NCBI GenBank assembly: GCA_012960475.1
Contig: DUBE01000014.1
Location: 94,009 to 158,008, forward strand
Length of the DNA stretch: 64,000 bases
Origin: Planctomycetota bacterium
Lineage (GTDB): Bacteria > Planctomycetota > UBA1135 > GCA-002686595
Reading direction: 5' to 3'
Below are positions 10,207 to 21,414 of this stretch, piece after piece (the first letter of the stretch is position 1; every line of letters begins with the position of its first letter). The notes beneath the pieces are model-generated. The model was not told the origin of the DNA, made no database searches, and saw only the letters and a list, made by a program, of their open reading frames with translations. The position numbers were made by a program, and so were the translations under genes.

Positions 10207-10279
10207 ATAAATCTCAGTCGGCAGGAGTCGTCCCCGGGTGAAGGCCCTAGGATCGCTATTCCCATTAGAGGAAGCAACC

Positions 10280-11293
10280 ATGACCCAAGTCACAATCAAT
10301 GGATTTGGCCGTATGGGGCGCCTTGCCCTGCGCGTCCTGACGATGAAGAACACCCTCAGGGTGGTTGCCATCAACGAACCCGAGGGCAGCACCCAAACCC
10401 TGGCCCTCCTGACCACCCAGGATTCCCAGCAGGGAACATGGAACGTGACCTGCACGGCTGAAGCGGACAGGCTGCTGTTGCTAGGAGAGCCTATTCGTCG
10501 TTTCCGAGAAACCGAGCCCGCACGCATCCCGTGGAGCGAAGTGGATTGCGACATCGTATTGGATTGCAGCGGTAGGTTCCTTACACCCGAGTCGCTGAAG
10601 CCCCACCTGGACCAGGGCGCTCGCCGGGTTGTGGTCTCGGCCCCCGTACCGGGGGTCCCCGAAATTGTCATGGGTGTCAATCACACACATGCCGGCCTCG
10701 CCTCTGCTCCCATCTCCAGCGCCGCCTCCTGCACCACCAATGCTCTCGCTCCCATCGTCTCCACGCTGCATGCGGGCCTCGGGATCGTGCACGGAGCGGT
10801 GACCACGCTTCACGCCCCCACAAACACCCAATCTGTACATGATCGCCCCCTCGCGGATCCCAGACGAGCCCGCTCCGCACTGGTCAACCTGATCCCCACC
10901 AGCACCAATTCCGCCCAGGCGGTAACCCGGGTGCTGCCGGAGCTGAAGGGCAAGCTCGACTCCATCGCCGTGCGTGTACCAGTAATGAACGCCTCCTTGG
11001 TGGACGCGGTCTTCGAAGTCGAGCGCGAAACAAGCATCGAGGAGGTCAACAGCATCTTGCTTGAAGCAGCGGAATCAGGGCCCTTGCAAGGCATCCTTGG
11101 CTATGAGGAACGCCCCCTTGTTTCCTGCGACTATGCCGGAGATCCACGCTCTTCAATCGTCGACGCCCTCTCCACCCGCGTAACGGACGGAAAACTGGTC
11201 AAGGTTCTGGCCTTCTATGACAATGAATGGGGTTACGCCAATCGTCTTGTCGAGCTGGTAGAAAAAGTGGCTGAACTGATGAAAAGCCGCTGA
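10280..11293 (+). CDS. gapdh: Glyceraldehyde-3-phosphate dehydrogenase, probably the ArsJ-associated form
   Basis: MTQVTINGFGRMGRLALR Rossmann motif; ISSAASCTTNALAP catalytic Cys motif; YDNEWGYANRLVEL C-terminal motif. AGAGGA SD-like site before ATG 10280. Directly followed by arsJ (2-nt gap). Confidence 0.9.
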   Translation: MTQVTINGFGRMGRLALRVLTMKNTLRVVAINEPEGSTQTLALLTTQDSQQGTWNVTCTAEADRLLLLGEPIRRFRETEPARIPWSEVDCDIVLDCSGRFLTPESLKPHLDQGARRVVVSAPVPGVPEIVMGVNHTHAGLASAPISSAASCTTNALAPIVSTLHAGLGIVHGAVTTLHAPTNTQSVHDRPLADPRRARSALVNLIPTSTNSAQAVTRVLPELKGKLDSIAVRVPVMNASLVDAVFEVERETSIEEVNSILLEAAESGPLQGILGYEERPLVSCDYAGDPRSSIVDALSTRVTDGKLVKVLAFYDNEWGYANRLVELVEKVAELMKSR

Positions 11294-11295
11294 GC

Positions 11296-12531
11296 ATGGA
11301 CAAGCCCTCTCGCAACCTACGTGACTACCTGATTGTCACCGCGGCCTATTGGGCTTTCACCTTGAGCGACAGCGCACTGCGCATGATCATCCTGCTGGAA
11401 TTGCACAGTCGCGGGATGTCGCCTCTTGAACTCGCCACCCTGTTCTTGTTCTACGAAGCTGCAGGAGTAGTTACCAACCTGGGAGGCGGCTGGATTGGAG
11501 CGCGTTTTGGCCTGCGCACGACCCTGCTGACGGGACTGGCCCTTCAGGCTCTGGTTCTGGGAATCTTGACCGGCCCGGGCGCGTGGCTCCGAGTCTCAAG
11601 CCTGATCACTGCCCAAGCCGCCAGCGGCGTCGCCAAAGACCTGACCAAGATGAGCGCCAAGAGCTATGTGCGCATGGTGGTGCCATCAGAGGAAGCGGGA
11701 AAATTGATGCGTTGGGTCGCGATCTTGACTGGCTCCAAGAACACCCTCAAGGGTGTGGGGTTCTTCTTGGGAGCAATTCTGCTGTTCTACCTGGACTATC
11801 AATGGGCCTGCGGATTCCTCCTGATCGGCATCTTGACAGCTTTGATTGCAACCGCCTTGAGCCTGCCGGCCGCCCAGAACCATTCCAGCTCGAAGGTCAA
11901 AATCAAGCACCTGATTTCCAACGACCCCCGGATAAACTGGCTGAGCGCTGCCCGAGTATTTCTATTCGGTTCGCGGGACGCGTGGTTCGTGGTGGCCCTG
12001 CCTGTCTACCTGGCCACACATGGCGGCTGGAGCCACATTGCCATCGGCGCATTCCTGGCACTGTGGGTAACCGGTTACGGCCTGGCCCAGATCAGCGCTC
12101 CTAATTGGGTGGGCGGCGCATCCAAGGGCAATACCCGCCCCCCCGGTCCGAACCAGTTGGGGATCTGGACCTGGACTCTGACCCTGCCAATGATCGCCCT
12201 CTGCAGTGCCCTCTACTTGGATGCGCCCCCCGGACCGGTTCTGGTGATCGCCCTCGCGATCTTTGGAGTTATCTTTGCCAGCGCCAGCACGATCCACTCT
12301 TATCTGATCGTGCAGTACGCGAAGCAGGACGAGGTCTCGTTGCGGGTTGGGTTCTACTATGCCGCCAACGCCTTGGGCCGCCTGATGGGCACTCTGCTAT
12401 CGGGTTGGGTATATCAATCCGCGGGACTTGGTCTCAATGGCTTGCTAGCCTGTCTGTTGACCTCGACCCTGTTGGTGATTCTGGCCACCCTGGCCACTAC
12501 CGCTCTCAGGCGCGTGGACGCTGCAAGATGA
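11296..12531 (+). CDS. arsJ: Organoarsenical efflux MFS transporter ArsJ
   Basis: YWAFTLSDSALRMIILLELHSRGMSPLELATLFLFYEAAGVVTNLGGGWIGARFG, SGVAKDLTKMSAKSYVRMVVP, LTGSKNTLKGVGFFLGA: strong ArsJ-family signatures, plus gapdh adjacency. Confidence 0.88.
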   Translation: MDKPSRNLRDYLIVTAAYWAFTLSDSALRMIILLELHSRGMSPLELATLFLFYEAAGVVTNLGGGWIGARFGLRTTLLTGLALQALVLGILTGPGAWLRVSSLITAQAASGVAKDLTKMSAKSYVRMVVPSEEAGKLMRWVAILTGSKNTLKGVGFFLGAILLFYLDYQWACGFLLIGILTALIATALSLPAAQNHSSSKVKIKHLISNDPRINWLSAARVFLFGSRDAWFVVALPVYLATHGGWSHIAIGAFLALWVTGYGLAQISAPNWVGGASKGNTRPPGPNQLGIWTWTLTLPMIALCSALYLDAPPGPVLVIALAIFGVIFASASTIHSYLIVQYAKQDEVSLRVGFYYAANALGRLMGTLLSGWVYQSAGLGLNGLLACLLTSTLLVILATLATTALRRVDAAR

Positions 12532-13080
12532 ATAGAACCCTGGCCTTTTGCGCTGCAATCGACCGTTTCAATCGCCGAGTGGCCCGGTCTGCGGCCTGGT
12601 TGACTGTACTGATGGTCTTGATCGCTTCGGGAAATGCGATCGCACGCTATATGGGCAAGGCCACGGGCACAAGCCTCTCTTCAAACGCCTGGCTTGAAGC
12701 CCAGTGGTATCTATTCAGTTTGGTTTTCCTGCTAGGAGCACCCCATGCCCTACGCCGAGGCGGTCATGTACGCGTGGATGTACTACTCGAGCGATGCAGT
12801 GAACGCACTCGACTATGGATCGACCTGATTGGTGGATTGGTACTGCTGATCCCTTTCTGCCTGTTCGCACTGGTTACCTCGTACGAGTTCGTGGTGGACA
12901 GCGTGCGCACCCTTGAGGTTTCCCCCGACCCGGGTGGCCTGTCCCGCTGGCCTTTGAAGTTGATTGTTCCCCTCGCCTTTGCCCTCTTGCTGTTGCAAGC
13001 GGTCTCCGAGGTCCTACGCCGCGTAGCTGCCCTTCGCAATACACCTGGAGCGCTGCCCGAAACCGAAGAGGATGCCACCG

Positions 13081-13088
<8 letters not shown>
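12528..13088 (+). CDS. TRAP transporter small permease (DctQ family)
   Basis: MNRTLAFCAAIDRFNRRVARSAAW..SNAWLEAQWYLFSLVFLLGAPHALRRGGHVRVDVL is a DctQ motif. Start placed at ATG 12528 (ATGA overlap with arsJ stop). Confidence 0.87.
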
Positions 13089-14401
<1,313 letters not shown>

Positions 14402-14409
<8 letters not shown>

Positions 14410-15766
14410 ACCGATGAATGTCCCCTCGCTATTTGCCCTTTCACTCTGCTTCTTCCCATTGGACGATCCGGAACCTGTCGTCACAGCCCCTTCCCCGGAA
14501 CTACGAGAGAACTTCAACCTCACCGGCTTCTACGCCAAGTGGGTGGACGCCTACGGCTTGCCAGTTGTGGCCAGCGCGCGGGTACATGACGAGGCCCTGT
14601 TGGAAGCCCGCTGGTTGATGACCAAGATGATCGGCCACCGGCCTGAGATCTTTCAAGCCATGGCCGAGCAAAAGGTGCGCTTCACCGTCATGGCCCATAA
14701 CGAGTGGACAACCGATGTGCCCGAGCACGCGGACCTCTACCCGCCGCGTTATTGGGATCGACGTGCTCGCGGTCTTGGCGCAACGCCCCATCGCCCCAGC
14801 GTCAGTTGCGGCGAAGAGAACCTGCTCGCCTTCCCCGGAGATCCCTACTCCACCGAGAACATTCTGATCCACGAGTTTGCACACGCAATTCATCAGATGG
14901 GGCTCAATCGCGTAGATCCCTCTTTCGATGGGCGCTTGAGAAAGAGCTACGAAGAGGCCCTTCAGAACGGCCGCTGGAAGAACACCTACGCCGCCACCAA
15001 CCGCTTTGAGTATTGGGCCGAAGGTGTGCAGAGTTTCTTTCACACCAACCGCTCCAACGACAATCAACACGGGCCGGTGGACACGCCTACAGAACTCGCT
15101 GAACACGATCCCCCCCTCTTCTCCCTGTGTGTCGAGATCTTTGGACCTGACCCCTGGCGCTTTAAAAAGCCAACCAACGCTCGGCCCCACCTCAAACACT
15201 GGACCCCCGCCAACGCACCCACCTTTGCCTGGCCAACGGCCATCAGCAAGGCCTATCAGGCCCATGAACAGGAGGTGCGCGAATTCAAGAAAGCCGACGA
15301 TGAAGACTCTCTTACCTATGATCGTCGAGCCGCCGATGGAGGATCACTCGAAGCTTTCATTCGCATGGGCCAACGCTATCGCAAGGGACGCGGAGTCGAA
15401 GTCAACGACACCACTGCCATGCATTGGTTCCAGCGCGCTGCGGACAAGAACTACGCTCCCGCTCAAGATCACCTGGGCTGGATGCTGACCAAGGGCCGTG
15501 GCTGTGAACAGGACCACGCCGCCGCCGCCCGCCTCTTTCGGCGAGCGGCAGACCAACGCTTCCACCAAGCACGCTACAACCTCGGGCAGCTCCTGCGCGA
15601 TGGACACGGGTTCCCTGCCCCCGACCCAATTCAAGCCGCCATGTGGTTCGAACTCGCCGCAAATGCAGGACACGATGGAGCGAAGAGCGCACTCACCAAA
15701 CTGCGCGAAGACATGACCGATGACCAAATCGCCCGTGCCTCCCGTCTTTGCCGGGCTTGGCGCTAA
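14402..15766 (+). CDS. Putative zinc metallopeptidase with C-terminal Sel1 repeats
   Basis: ILIHEFAHAIHQMG (HExxH) with downstream NRFEYWAEGVQSFF (gluzincin-like Glu). C-terminal Sel1-like repeats (AMHWFQRAADKNYAPAQDHLGWMLTKGRG; AARLFRRAADQRFHQARYNLGQLLRDGHG). TTG start 14402 or ATG 14414. Confidence 0.75.
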
Positions 15767-15905
15767 ATGCGGAGCAAGCCCCTAGTCCCTGCTCAAATCA
15801 TCAGAGCCAGACTTGGTGATCAACATGCCAGCTACGCCCCTGGAGCCCGGCCTCGGTCTTGTGTGACCGGATTCCGAAGAACGACTATATTGGTCTGTCC
15901 TCCCA

Positions 15906-18311
15906 ATGATTAGCCCCCCCATCACAGTCACCCTTCTTCGAGGCGCGCTGCTCTCACTCCTGCTGAGCCCTTGCTCGATTGCCATGCCCGTGCCCCCAGG
16001 CGGCGGCGAGGAAGATGTGCTGGTGGTGGTCGACCCCGTGCAACACGATGCTCTGACCGCGGCCAATCACTATCGCCAGGCACGGGACATCCCCATGGGG
16101 CACTTCTTGATGCAAACGCCGGTGTCCACCACCTACGACACCACAGCCGAAGTGCAGATAGCTGCCTTCCTGGGCGAATTGCTGCAGCGCAAAATCGATC
16201 AGCAGATCGACTTCGTTGTACTGGCCCCGGGGTCGGTTTACCGCATCTCGGCGGCAGGCCTTATCAATGACTCCTGCGCCACGGTCAACAACTTTTCAAT
16301 TGCCACCCCCTACATTCTGGCCAGAGATCGCGAACGCATCCTGTTGGGCAACCTGCCTTTTTCCCGCAGCAACGGTTATGCGCGACCCAACTGGGCGGCA
16401 CCTGGCTTTGATTCGGTGACTTCCTGGTTTGGAGGACAAAGCTCAGGGAACCAGAACGCGCGCAGATATTTTATCGCGGGACTCTTGGGATACACCGGGA
16501 CCAACGGCAACGACCTCGCAGAAGTGCTTGACATGATCTACCGCAGTTCCGGATCAGATAGCACTCATCCCCCAGGCACAGTCTTCTACATGGAGACCAC
16601 TGATACGGCACGCAGTAGCCCGCGTGATGGATTCTACCCTACAGCAGTCGCACACATGACCAGCGCTGGCGGTCAAGCCCAACACCTGCAAGCTGTCCTG
16701 CCTCTGGGGAATTTCGATTGCATGGGTGTCATGACTGGCATCGCTAGTGCGGATATTGGTGGTGGTGGCTTCAGCATGCTGCCCGGTTCTTTTGGGGATC
16801 ACCTGACGAGCTTTGCGGGACACTTTGACACCTCCTCACAAAGCAAAATGAGCCTTTGGATCTCTGCTGGCGCCAGCGGGACTGCTGGCACAGTTGAAGA
16901 ACCCTGCAACTACCCGGGCAAGTTTCCCCACGCGCGCATCCATGTGGTCTACCGCAAAGGACTGACCCTCGGGGAAAGCTGGTTCCGCAGCGTAGCTTAT
17001 GAGCCGTTCCAAAACCTGTTCCTGGGTGATCCCTTGACCCGCGCCTATGAAGAAACCCCCGGCGTCGATGTGCCTGGGTTTGTTCCCGGCTTGGTCAGCG
17101 GCACCCTGAACCTTGCCCCAACAGCAGTTTCCTTTGATCCCACTGACGGTATTGCGGTCTTGGAGCTGCACGTCGATGGTGTCATTGTGGATTCGGGCCC
17201 CGCAGGCACGACCTTCCAACTGGACACCACTCAATTGTCCGAGGGCTGGCATGAATTGCGGGTAGTTGCCGAAACCAATCACAACCAACGTGCCCGAGGA
17301 CGCTGGAAGAGCGAGATCATGGTGGACAATTCGCCTGATGGCATGTTGACCCTGGTCCCGAATCCAGTAGGCGACCTGGACACCCTGTTTGAGGTGCAGT
17401 GGGGGGCCTGGAGTTCCAGTGTGCCTGACCGCGTTGTACTGCGACACCTTGGGCGCGTTGTCGCCGCAGATCCTGCCGGCACCGGATCGCTCAGAGTTCA
17501 CGGCCACATGCTGGGGGCAGGTCCAGCGCAAGTGCAGGTTGAACTCCACTTTCCAAATGGGGTTGTCCTCCGCGACACTCCGGTGGTGCTCCAGATCACA
17601 GACCAAAGCTCCGGCTCCGGACAGGCTGCCCCTACCGCTGTTTCCTATTCACGCACGATTACCTCCAATGCAGCGTTCCTGCTGGAACTACCAGGAGACA
17701 TGGATCAAAACCCCAGCAACGCCACCTGGGAATTGCTGACCGAGCCGGCCCAAGCCACGCGCCTCTCCAACACTCCCACCGCATGGCAGGTCTTTCAACC
17801 GAATCCAACCGCCAGCGGCAGTGATGGCCTTTCCTTCCAAGTGACCAACTCCAATGGAACTTCGAATGTGGCCACAATCGAGTTGCTCTACGACTTCCCG
17901 GTCAGTTGCGCGACTGAGGTCTACTGCATTGGCGCACCCAACTCCACCGGAGTCGGAGCCAGCATCGGCCACACTGGATCGATCAGCCTGGCCACCAACA
18001 ATCTGGTGCTAGAGGTCCAGGACGCGCCAATAAACCAATTCGCCCTGTTCTTCCAGGGACAGGGCCGCGCGCAGACCGCCCTGGGGCACGGCTGGCTGTG
18101 CATGGCCAGCAGTTTTGCCCGCTACGGAGTAATCCAAACAGACAGTACTGGATCCGCATCCCATGCCCTCGACCTGACCCAGCCGCCTCTACCCGGCGTA
18201 CAGATCCAGCCGGGCTCTACCTGGGGCTTCCAACTCTGGTACCGGGACCCCGCCATGGGGCCGCCGGGATCGAACCTGTCGGACGCCCTTGAGATCACGT
18301 TTTGTCCCTAG
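15906..18311 (+). CDS. Secreted TIGR03790-like protein with C-terminal Cys-rich module
   Basis: Signal-peptide-like N-terminus; EDVLVVVDPVQHDALTAANHYRQARDIPMGHFL resembles TIGR03790. C-terminal CATEVYCIGAPNSTGVGA..FQLWYRDPAMGPPGSNLSDALEITFCP module. Confidence 0.6.
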   Translation: MISPPITVTLLRGALLSLLLSPCSIAMPVPPGGGEEDVLVVVDPVQHDALTAANHYRQARDIPMGHFLMQTPVSTTYDTTAEVQIAAFLGELLQRKIDQQIDFVVLAPGSVYRISAAGLINDSCATVNNFSIATPYILARDRERILLGNLPFSRSNGYARPNWAAPGFDSVTSWFGGQSSGNQNARRYFIAGLLGYTGTNGNDLAEVLDMIYRSSGSDSTHPPGTVFYMETTDTARSSPRDGFYPTAVAHMTSAGGQAQHLQAVLPLGNFDCMGVMTGIASADIGGGGFSMLPGSFGDHLTSFAGHFDTSSQSKMSLWISAGASGTAGTVEEPCNYPGKFPHARIHVVYRKGLTLGESWFRSVAYEPFQNLFLGDPLTRAYEETPGVDVPGFVPGLVSGTLNLAPTAVSFDPTDGIAVLELHVDGVIVDSGPAGTTFQLDTTQLSEGWHELRVVAETNHNQRARGRWKSEIMVDNSPDGMLTLVPNPVGDLDTLFEVQWGAWSSSVPDRVVLRHLGRVVAADPAGTGSLRVHGHMLGAGPAQVQVELHFPNGVVLRDTPVVLQITDQSSGSGQAAPTAVSYSRTITSNAAFLLELPGDMDQNPSNATWELLTEPAQATRLSNTPTAWQVFQPNPTASGSDGLSFQVTNSNGTSNVATIELLYDFPVSCATEVYCIGAPNSTGVGASIGHTGSISLATNNLVLEVQDAPINQFALFFQGQGRAQTALGHGWLCMASSFARYGVIQTDSTGSASHALDLTQPPLPGVQIQPGSTWGFQLWYRDPAMGPPGSNLSDALEITFCP

Positions 18312-18429
18312 CGGCGACCCCCGAGGCAACCGTCTCGAAAATGTGAAATAGTTGTCCGCTAGAGGCGCTCTTCAGCAGTAGATCCTGCCCGGAAACTCTG
18401 CAGTACGCCGACACTGAGTGCCTGATTCA

Positions 18430-18502
18430 CCGCCCCTCCGGCGGGGGAGCTTACCCGGGATGCTCCCTGCCCAGCCGTACTCTCTTGCGGTTGGGCATTT
18501 TT
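18430..18502 (+). terminator. Three consecutive hairpins, the last an intrinsic terminator with U-tract
   Basis: CCGCC-cctcc-GGCGG (18430-18444), GGGAGC-ttacccgggat-GCTCCC (18445-18467), GCCCAGCCG-tactctcttg-CGGTTGGGC then ATTTTT (18469-18502). Confidence 0.65.
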
Positions 18503-18753
18503 GCACACATCCGAACGGAAGAACCCAAGAAACCGGGACACCGTTCCGTCTCGCAAGCAGGAGCGGAAGTCATCCGCAACACCTGACAGAACTCGCCTGC
18601 TGCCTTTCAGGGGCCCTTCTCGAGCGCGGTGGTTCTCCCGTTCGGTCTCACAATGAGTCCGGCTTATACCAGTGCCCGAGGCCCTATTCGCCCCCAGAAA
18701 ACCGCCTGAGAAGTACCACCTCAACACCCCGTTTCGTTCACCACCCCCTCCCG

Positions 18754-19206
18754 ATGCAAGCCACGATTCACTACTCCCTGTGGAATTCACTCAGGTCATT
18801 GCTCCTCGCCTGCATCAGCCTGACCCTCGTAGCCGCTCTTCAGGCACAGTCGTTGACCCCGGATGATGGGCGCGGCTCTGTCTACTCGTTCGTCACCAAG
18901 GACAATCTTTGTGGCTTGAAAGAGGCCCGCCAGCTCTCAAGTCCCGCACAGGTCAACTATGAGTCGCTGCTCGAATCCACACCGGAAGTACGTAGAATGC
19001 GTGCAAGGAGGATCGCCCCATCCAGCGCCCAGGGCACTCGCCTCTTGGCCGCAGCGCGCAGCCGGATCCTCAAGGCCTGCAAGCGTGAGCTGTCTGCCAG
19101 CGGGCACTGCTCAGTCTGGAAGAGAATCTCGCGACGTGATGGATCCAGCGTCGACGATGTGACAAGCGCTGTACGCAAGCGAATTGTCCAGAACACATCT
19201 CACTAA
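18754..19206 (+). CDS. Small secreted protein of unknown function
   Basis: MQATIHYSLWNSLRSLLLACISLTLVAALQAQS signal peptide followed by about 120 aa of basic sequence with two Cys. No family recognised. ORF track start is further upstream (18418). Confidence 0.5.
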   Translation: MQATIHYSLWNSLRSLLLACISLTLVAALQAQSLTPDDGRGSVYSFVTKDNLCGLKEARQLSSPAQVNYESLLESTPEVRRMRARRIAPSSAQGTRLLAAARSRILKACKRELSASGHCSVWKRISRRDGSSVDDVTSAVRKRIVQNTSH

Positions 19207-20318
19207 AGAGTTTCCATCGACTCCATGTAAGCTAGCTCCGCCTTGCCAAACCATTGGAATGCCCCTCGGCGAAAATCCTCCCAGTGCCTGAGAATGCGTG
19301 CGCTGCGCTGATCCGCGGCCGCCTGATCGGCAAGTAGCTGCTGACTGGCTTCCCGTGCCACTCCGATCAGGTCCTCGGGGAAGCGTGTGAGTTGCACGCC
19401 CTTGGCCACCAAACGCTTGAGCGCTGGAGGGTTCTTGGCATCGTAGCGGGCCTGCATGGTTTGGGCCGCCGCCCTGGACGCTGCTTCAAAAATCGCCTGG
19501 TAACTGCTGGGCAGACGCGACCAGGCATCCTGATTGACCAGAAAGGAAAGAGACGGCCCCGGCTCCCACCAACCGGGATAATGGTAGATCTTGGCAACCG
19601 AATAGAACCCCAGCATCTCGTCATCGTAAGGCCCCACCCAATCGGTGGCGTCAATCACACCCCGCTCCAGAGCGGGGAAAATATCGCCCCCCGCGATGTT
19701 CTGCACATTGACACCAAGCGCATCCATCACGCGCCCACCCAGGCCAGGGATGCGCATCTTGAGCCCCTTTAGGTCCGCAGCAGAACGCATAGGCTCCCGA
19801 AACCAGCCCCCCATCTGGGCGCCGGTGTTGCCACAGGGAAAGCTGATCACGCTGAAATCTGCGTAGACCTCACGCACCAACTCCAAGCCACCTGCCTCTT
19901 GGAGCCAAGCAGTTTGCTGACGGCTGCTTAGACCAAAAGGCATGCACGTGTCGAAGGCCAGAGCGGGGTCCTTGCCAATGTAGTAATAACCAGCGGTGTG
20001 ACCCACTTCGCAAGAACCCTTCTGCGCAGCGTCAAGGACCTGCAAGCCTGGCACCAACTCCCCTGCCTGATAAACCTCGATAGTGAAATTCCCTTCGGTC
20101 ATGAGCTCAACAGTCTTCGCCAGCACGGTTGCCGAGCCAAAGATCGTGTCCAGTGCCTTGGGAAAGGAACTTGCCAGACGCCAACGTACGCGCTGACCCG
20201 TATGAACCGCGGGGCCAACCAGACCTCCGCAGGGCTCGCAGGAACTGATAGCGCCCACGGCACCGCCAGCCAGTCCGGCCTTGAGAAGGCCCCGTCGAGA
20301 AGAATTTCGTGTTGCCAT
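19203..20318 (-). CDS. TRAP transporter substrate-binding protein (DctP family), Tat-type signal
   Basis: SSRRGLLKAGLAGGAVGAISSCE twin-arginine signal; RWRLASSFPKALDTIFGSATVLAKTVELMTEGNFTIEVYQAGELVPGLQVLDA..VGHTAGYYYIGKDPALAF resembles TakP/2-oxoacid-type TRAP binding proteins. Confidence 0.88.
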   Translation of the reverse strand: MATRNSSRRGLLKAGLAGGAVGAISSCEPCGGLVGPAVHTGQRVRWRLASSFPKALDTIFGSATVLAKTVELMTEGNFTIEVYQAGELVPGLQVLDAAQKGSCEVGHTAGYYYIGKDPALAFDTCMPFGLSSRQQTAWLQEAGGLELVREVYADFSVISFPCGNTGAQMGGWFREPMRSAADLKGLKMRIPGLGGRVMDALGVNVQNIAGGDIFPALERGVIDATDWVGPYDDEMLGFYSVAKIYHYPGWWEPGPSLSFLVNQDAWSRLPSSYQAIFEAASRAAAQTMQARYDAKNPPALKRLVAKGVQLTRFPEDLIGVAREASQQLLADQAAADQRSARILRHWEDFRRGAFQWFGKAELAYMESMETL

Positions 20319-20474
20319 GGGACCATCCTACCCGCGAGAGTCCACACAACCCCATTCCCAACAGACGAGCGAAAAAGCACCTCCCAGAGCGCTGTGAGAC
20401 CGATTCCTTGGGTGCATTCAAGGGTAATCGACCCTTCAGACGAAAAAGGGGGGTGCTCTTCGGAGCCTCTCACC

Positions 20475-20963
20475 ATGCAACAGCGAACTCCTACCCCACG
20501 CTTCACATTCCTCGGCCTGATCCTCCTTCTGGCTGGGTTCACGGCACTATCGGTAGTGGGCGTGCCCTGGTGGTTTGGACGGGCCGAGGTGACTCTCGAA
20601 GCCGCAGCTGAGTTGTTGGCTGCTGACCTTCAGGATGTTCAGAATCGGGCCGCCCTGCGAAGCGAACGATTGGAGGTTCGCTTCGACATAAGCGGCGCAG
20701 GCTACGAGGCGGTGACCGCAACTGGAAGCCCCCTGCTGTCCCCAGTTGGCGCTGGAGCTTTCAAACGACGCTACGGTGACAATGCCGTTTTCCGTGGCGT
20801 TCAAGTACGCCGCACCAGCTTTCAAGGTTCGAACGCGGTGGCCTTCGGGCGCATGGGCGAGTGCCTCTGGTACGGTCAAATCGAACTAGCATTCAAAGAT
20901 CAGGTGCGCGTCATCTCGATTGCCGATGGATCAGGCACGATCCTGATATCGAATCCCAACTAG
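20475..20963 (+). CDS. Small single-TM protein, pseudopilin-like (GspH/FimT-like?)
   Basis: TFLGLILLLAGFTALSVVGVPWWF N-terminal hydrophobic helix followed by a beta-rich region and one Cys. Assignment tentative. Confidence 0.4.
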   Translation: MQQRTPTPRFTFLGLILLLAGFTALSVVGVPWWFGRAEVTLEAAAELLAADLQDVQNRAALRSERLEVRFDISGAGYEAVTATGSPLLSPVGAGAFKRRYGDNAVFRGVQVRRTSFQGSNAVAFGRMGECLWYGQIELAFKDQVRVISIADGSGTILISNPN

Positions 20964-21131
20964 TGAGGCTGGAACTGCTCCCCATCACCTCGGCTTCAAA
21001 CTCCTGGAGCCTGAGTAGGACCTCAGCGACGAGCAGACTCCTCAAGAGACCAGACCTCGGCCTGTTTCGCCCGCCAGCCCTGGCCTGAGGGCGAATGCAC
21101 CAAGTCTCCTGTTTGGAAACACGTGCACCTC

Positions 21132-21171
21132 CAAAAAAGAAGGAGCCGCCCCCGGGCAGGGGGGCGGCTCC
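21132..21171 (-). terminator. Strong intrinsic terminator on the minus strand
   Basis: Perfect 12-bp stem GGAGCCGCCCCC (21142-21153) / GGGGGCGGCTCC (21160-21171); on the minus strand followed by TTCTTTTTTGG. Confidence 0.8.
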
Positions 21172-21414
21172 AGTGTTCGCTCCGGGGGGCGGGATCCCGT
21201 TGGAGCGGGGTGGGAAGACTTGCGTCCTCCCGGGGTGGCCTCCGACTATAGGGCAGGGGGCGTCGGCGGCCGTCGCCCGCGGTGAAGGGGCGCCGGAACC
21301 AGGAGTGGTTCCAGTACGAACCGAAGTCCGTTGGCCTAGAGCCTATGCGAGATTCGGAAGTCTGTAAACCCCCCCGGTGGGCAAATCACCTAATAGGCCT
21401 CTTGGCCGCAAAAA

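Noticed and set aside
10280-11293. GAPDH as an ordinary glycolytic housekeeping gene
   Set aside because: The 2-nt gap to an ArsJ-family transporter and absence of pgk/tpi neighbours favour the arsenate-linked role, though phylogeny is needed.
12105-12527. Upstream part of the 327-aa ORF (12105..13088)
   Set aside because: Overlaps arsJ in another frame; the DctQ homology begins at the ATG at 12528.
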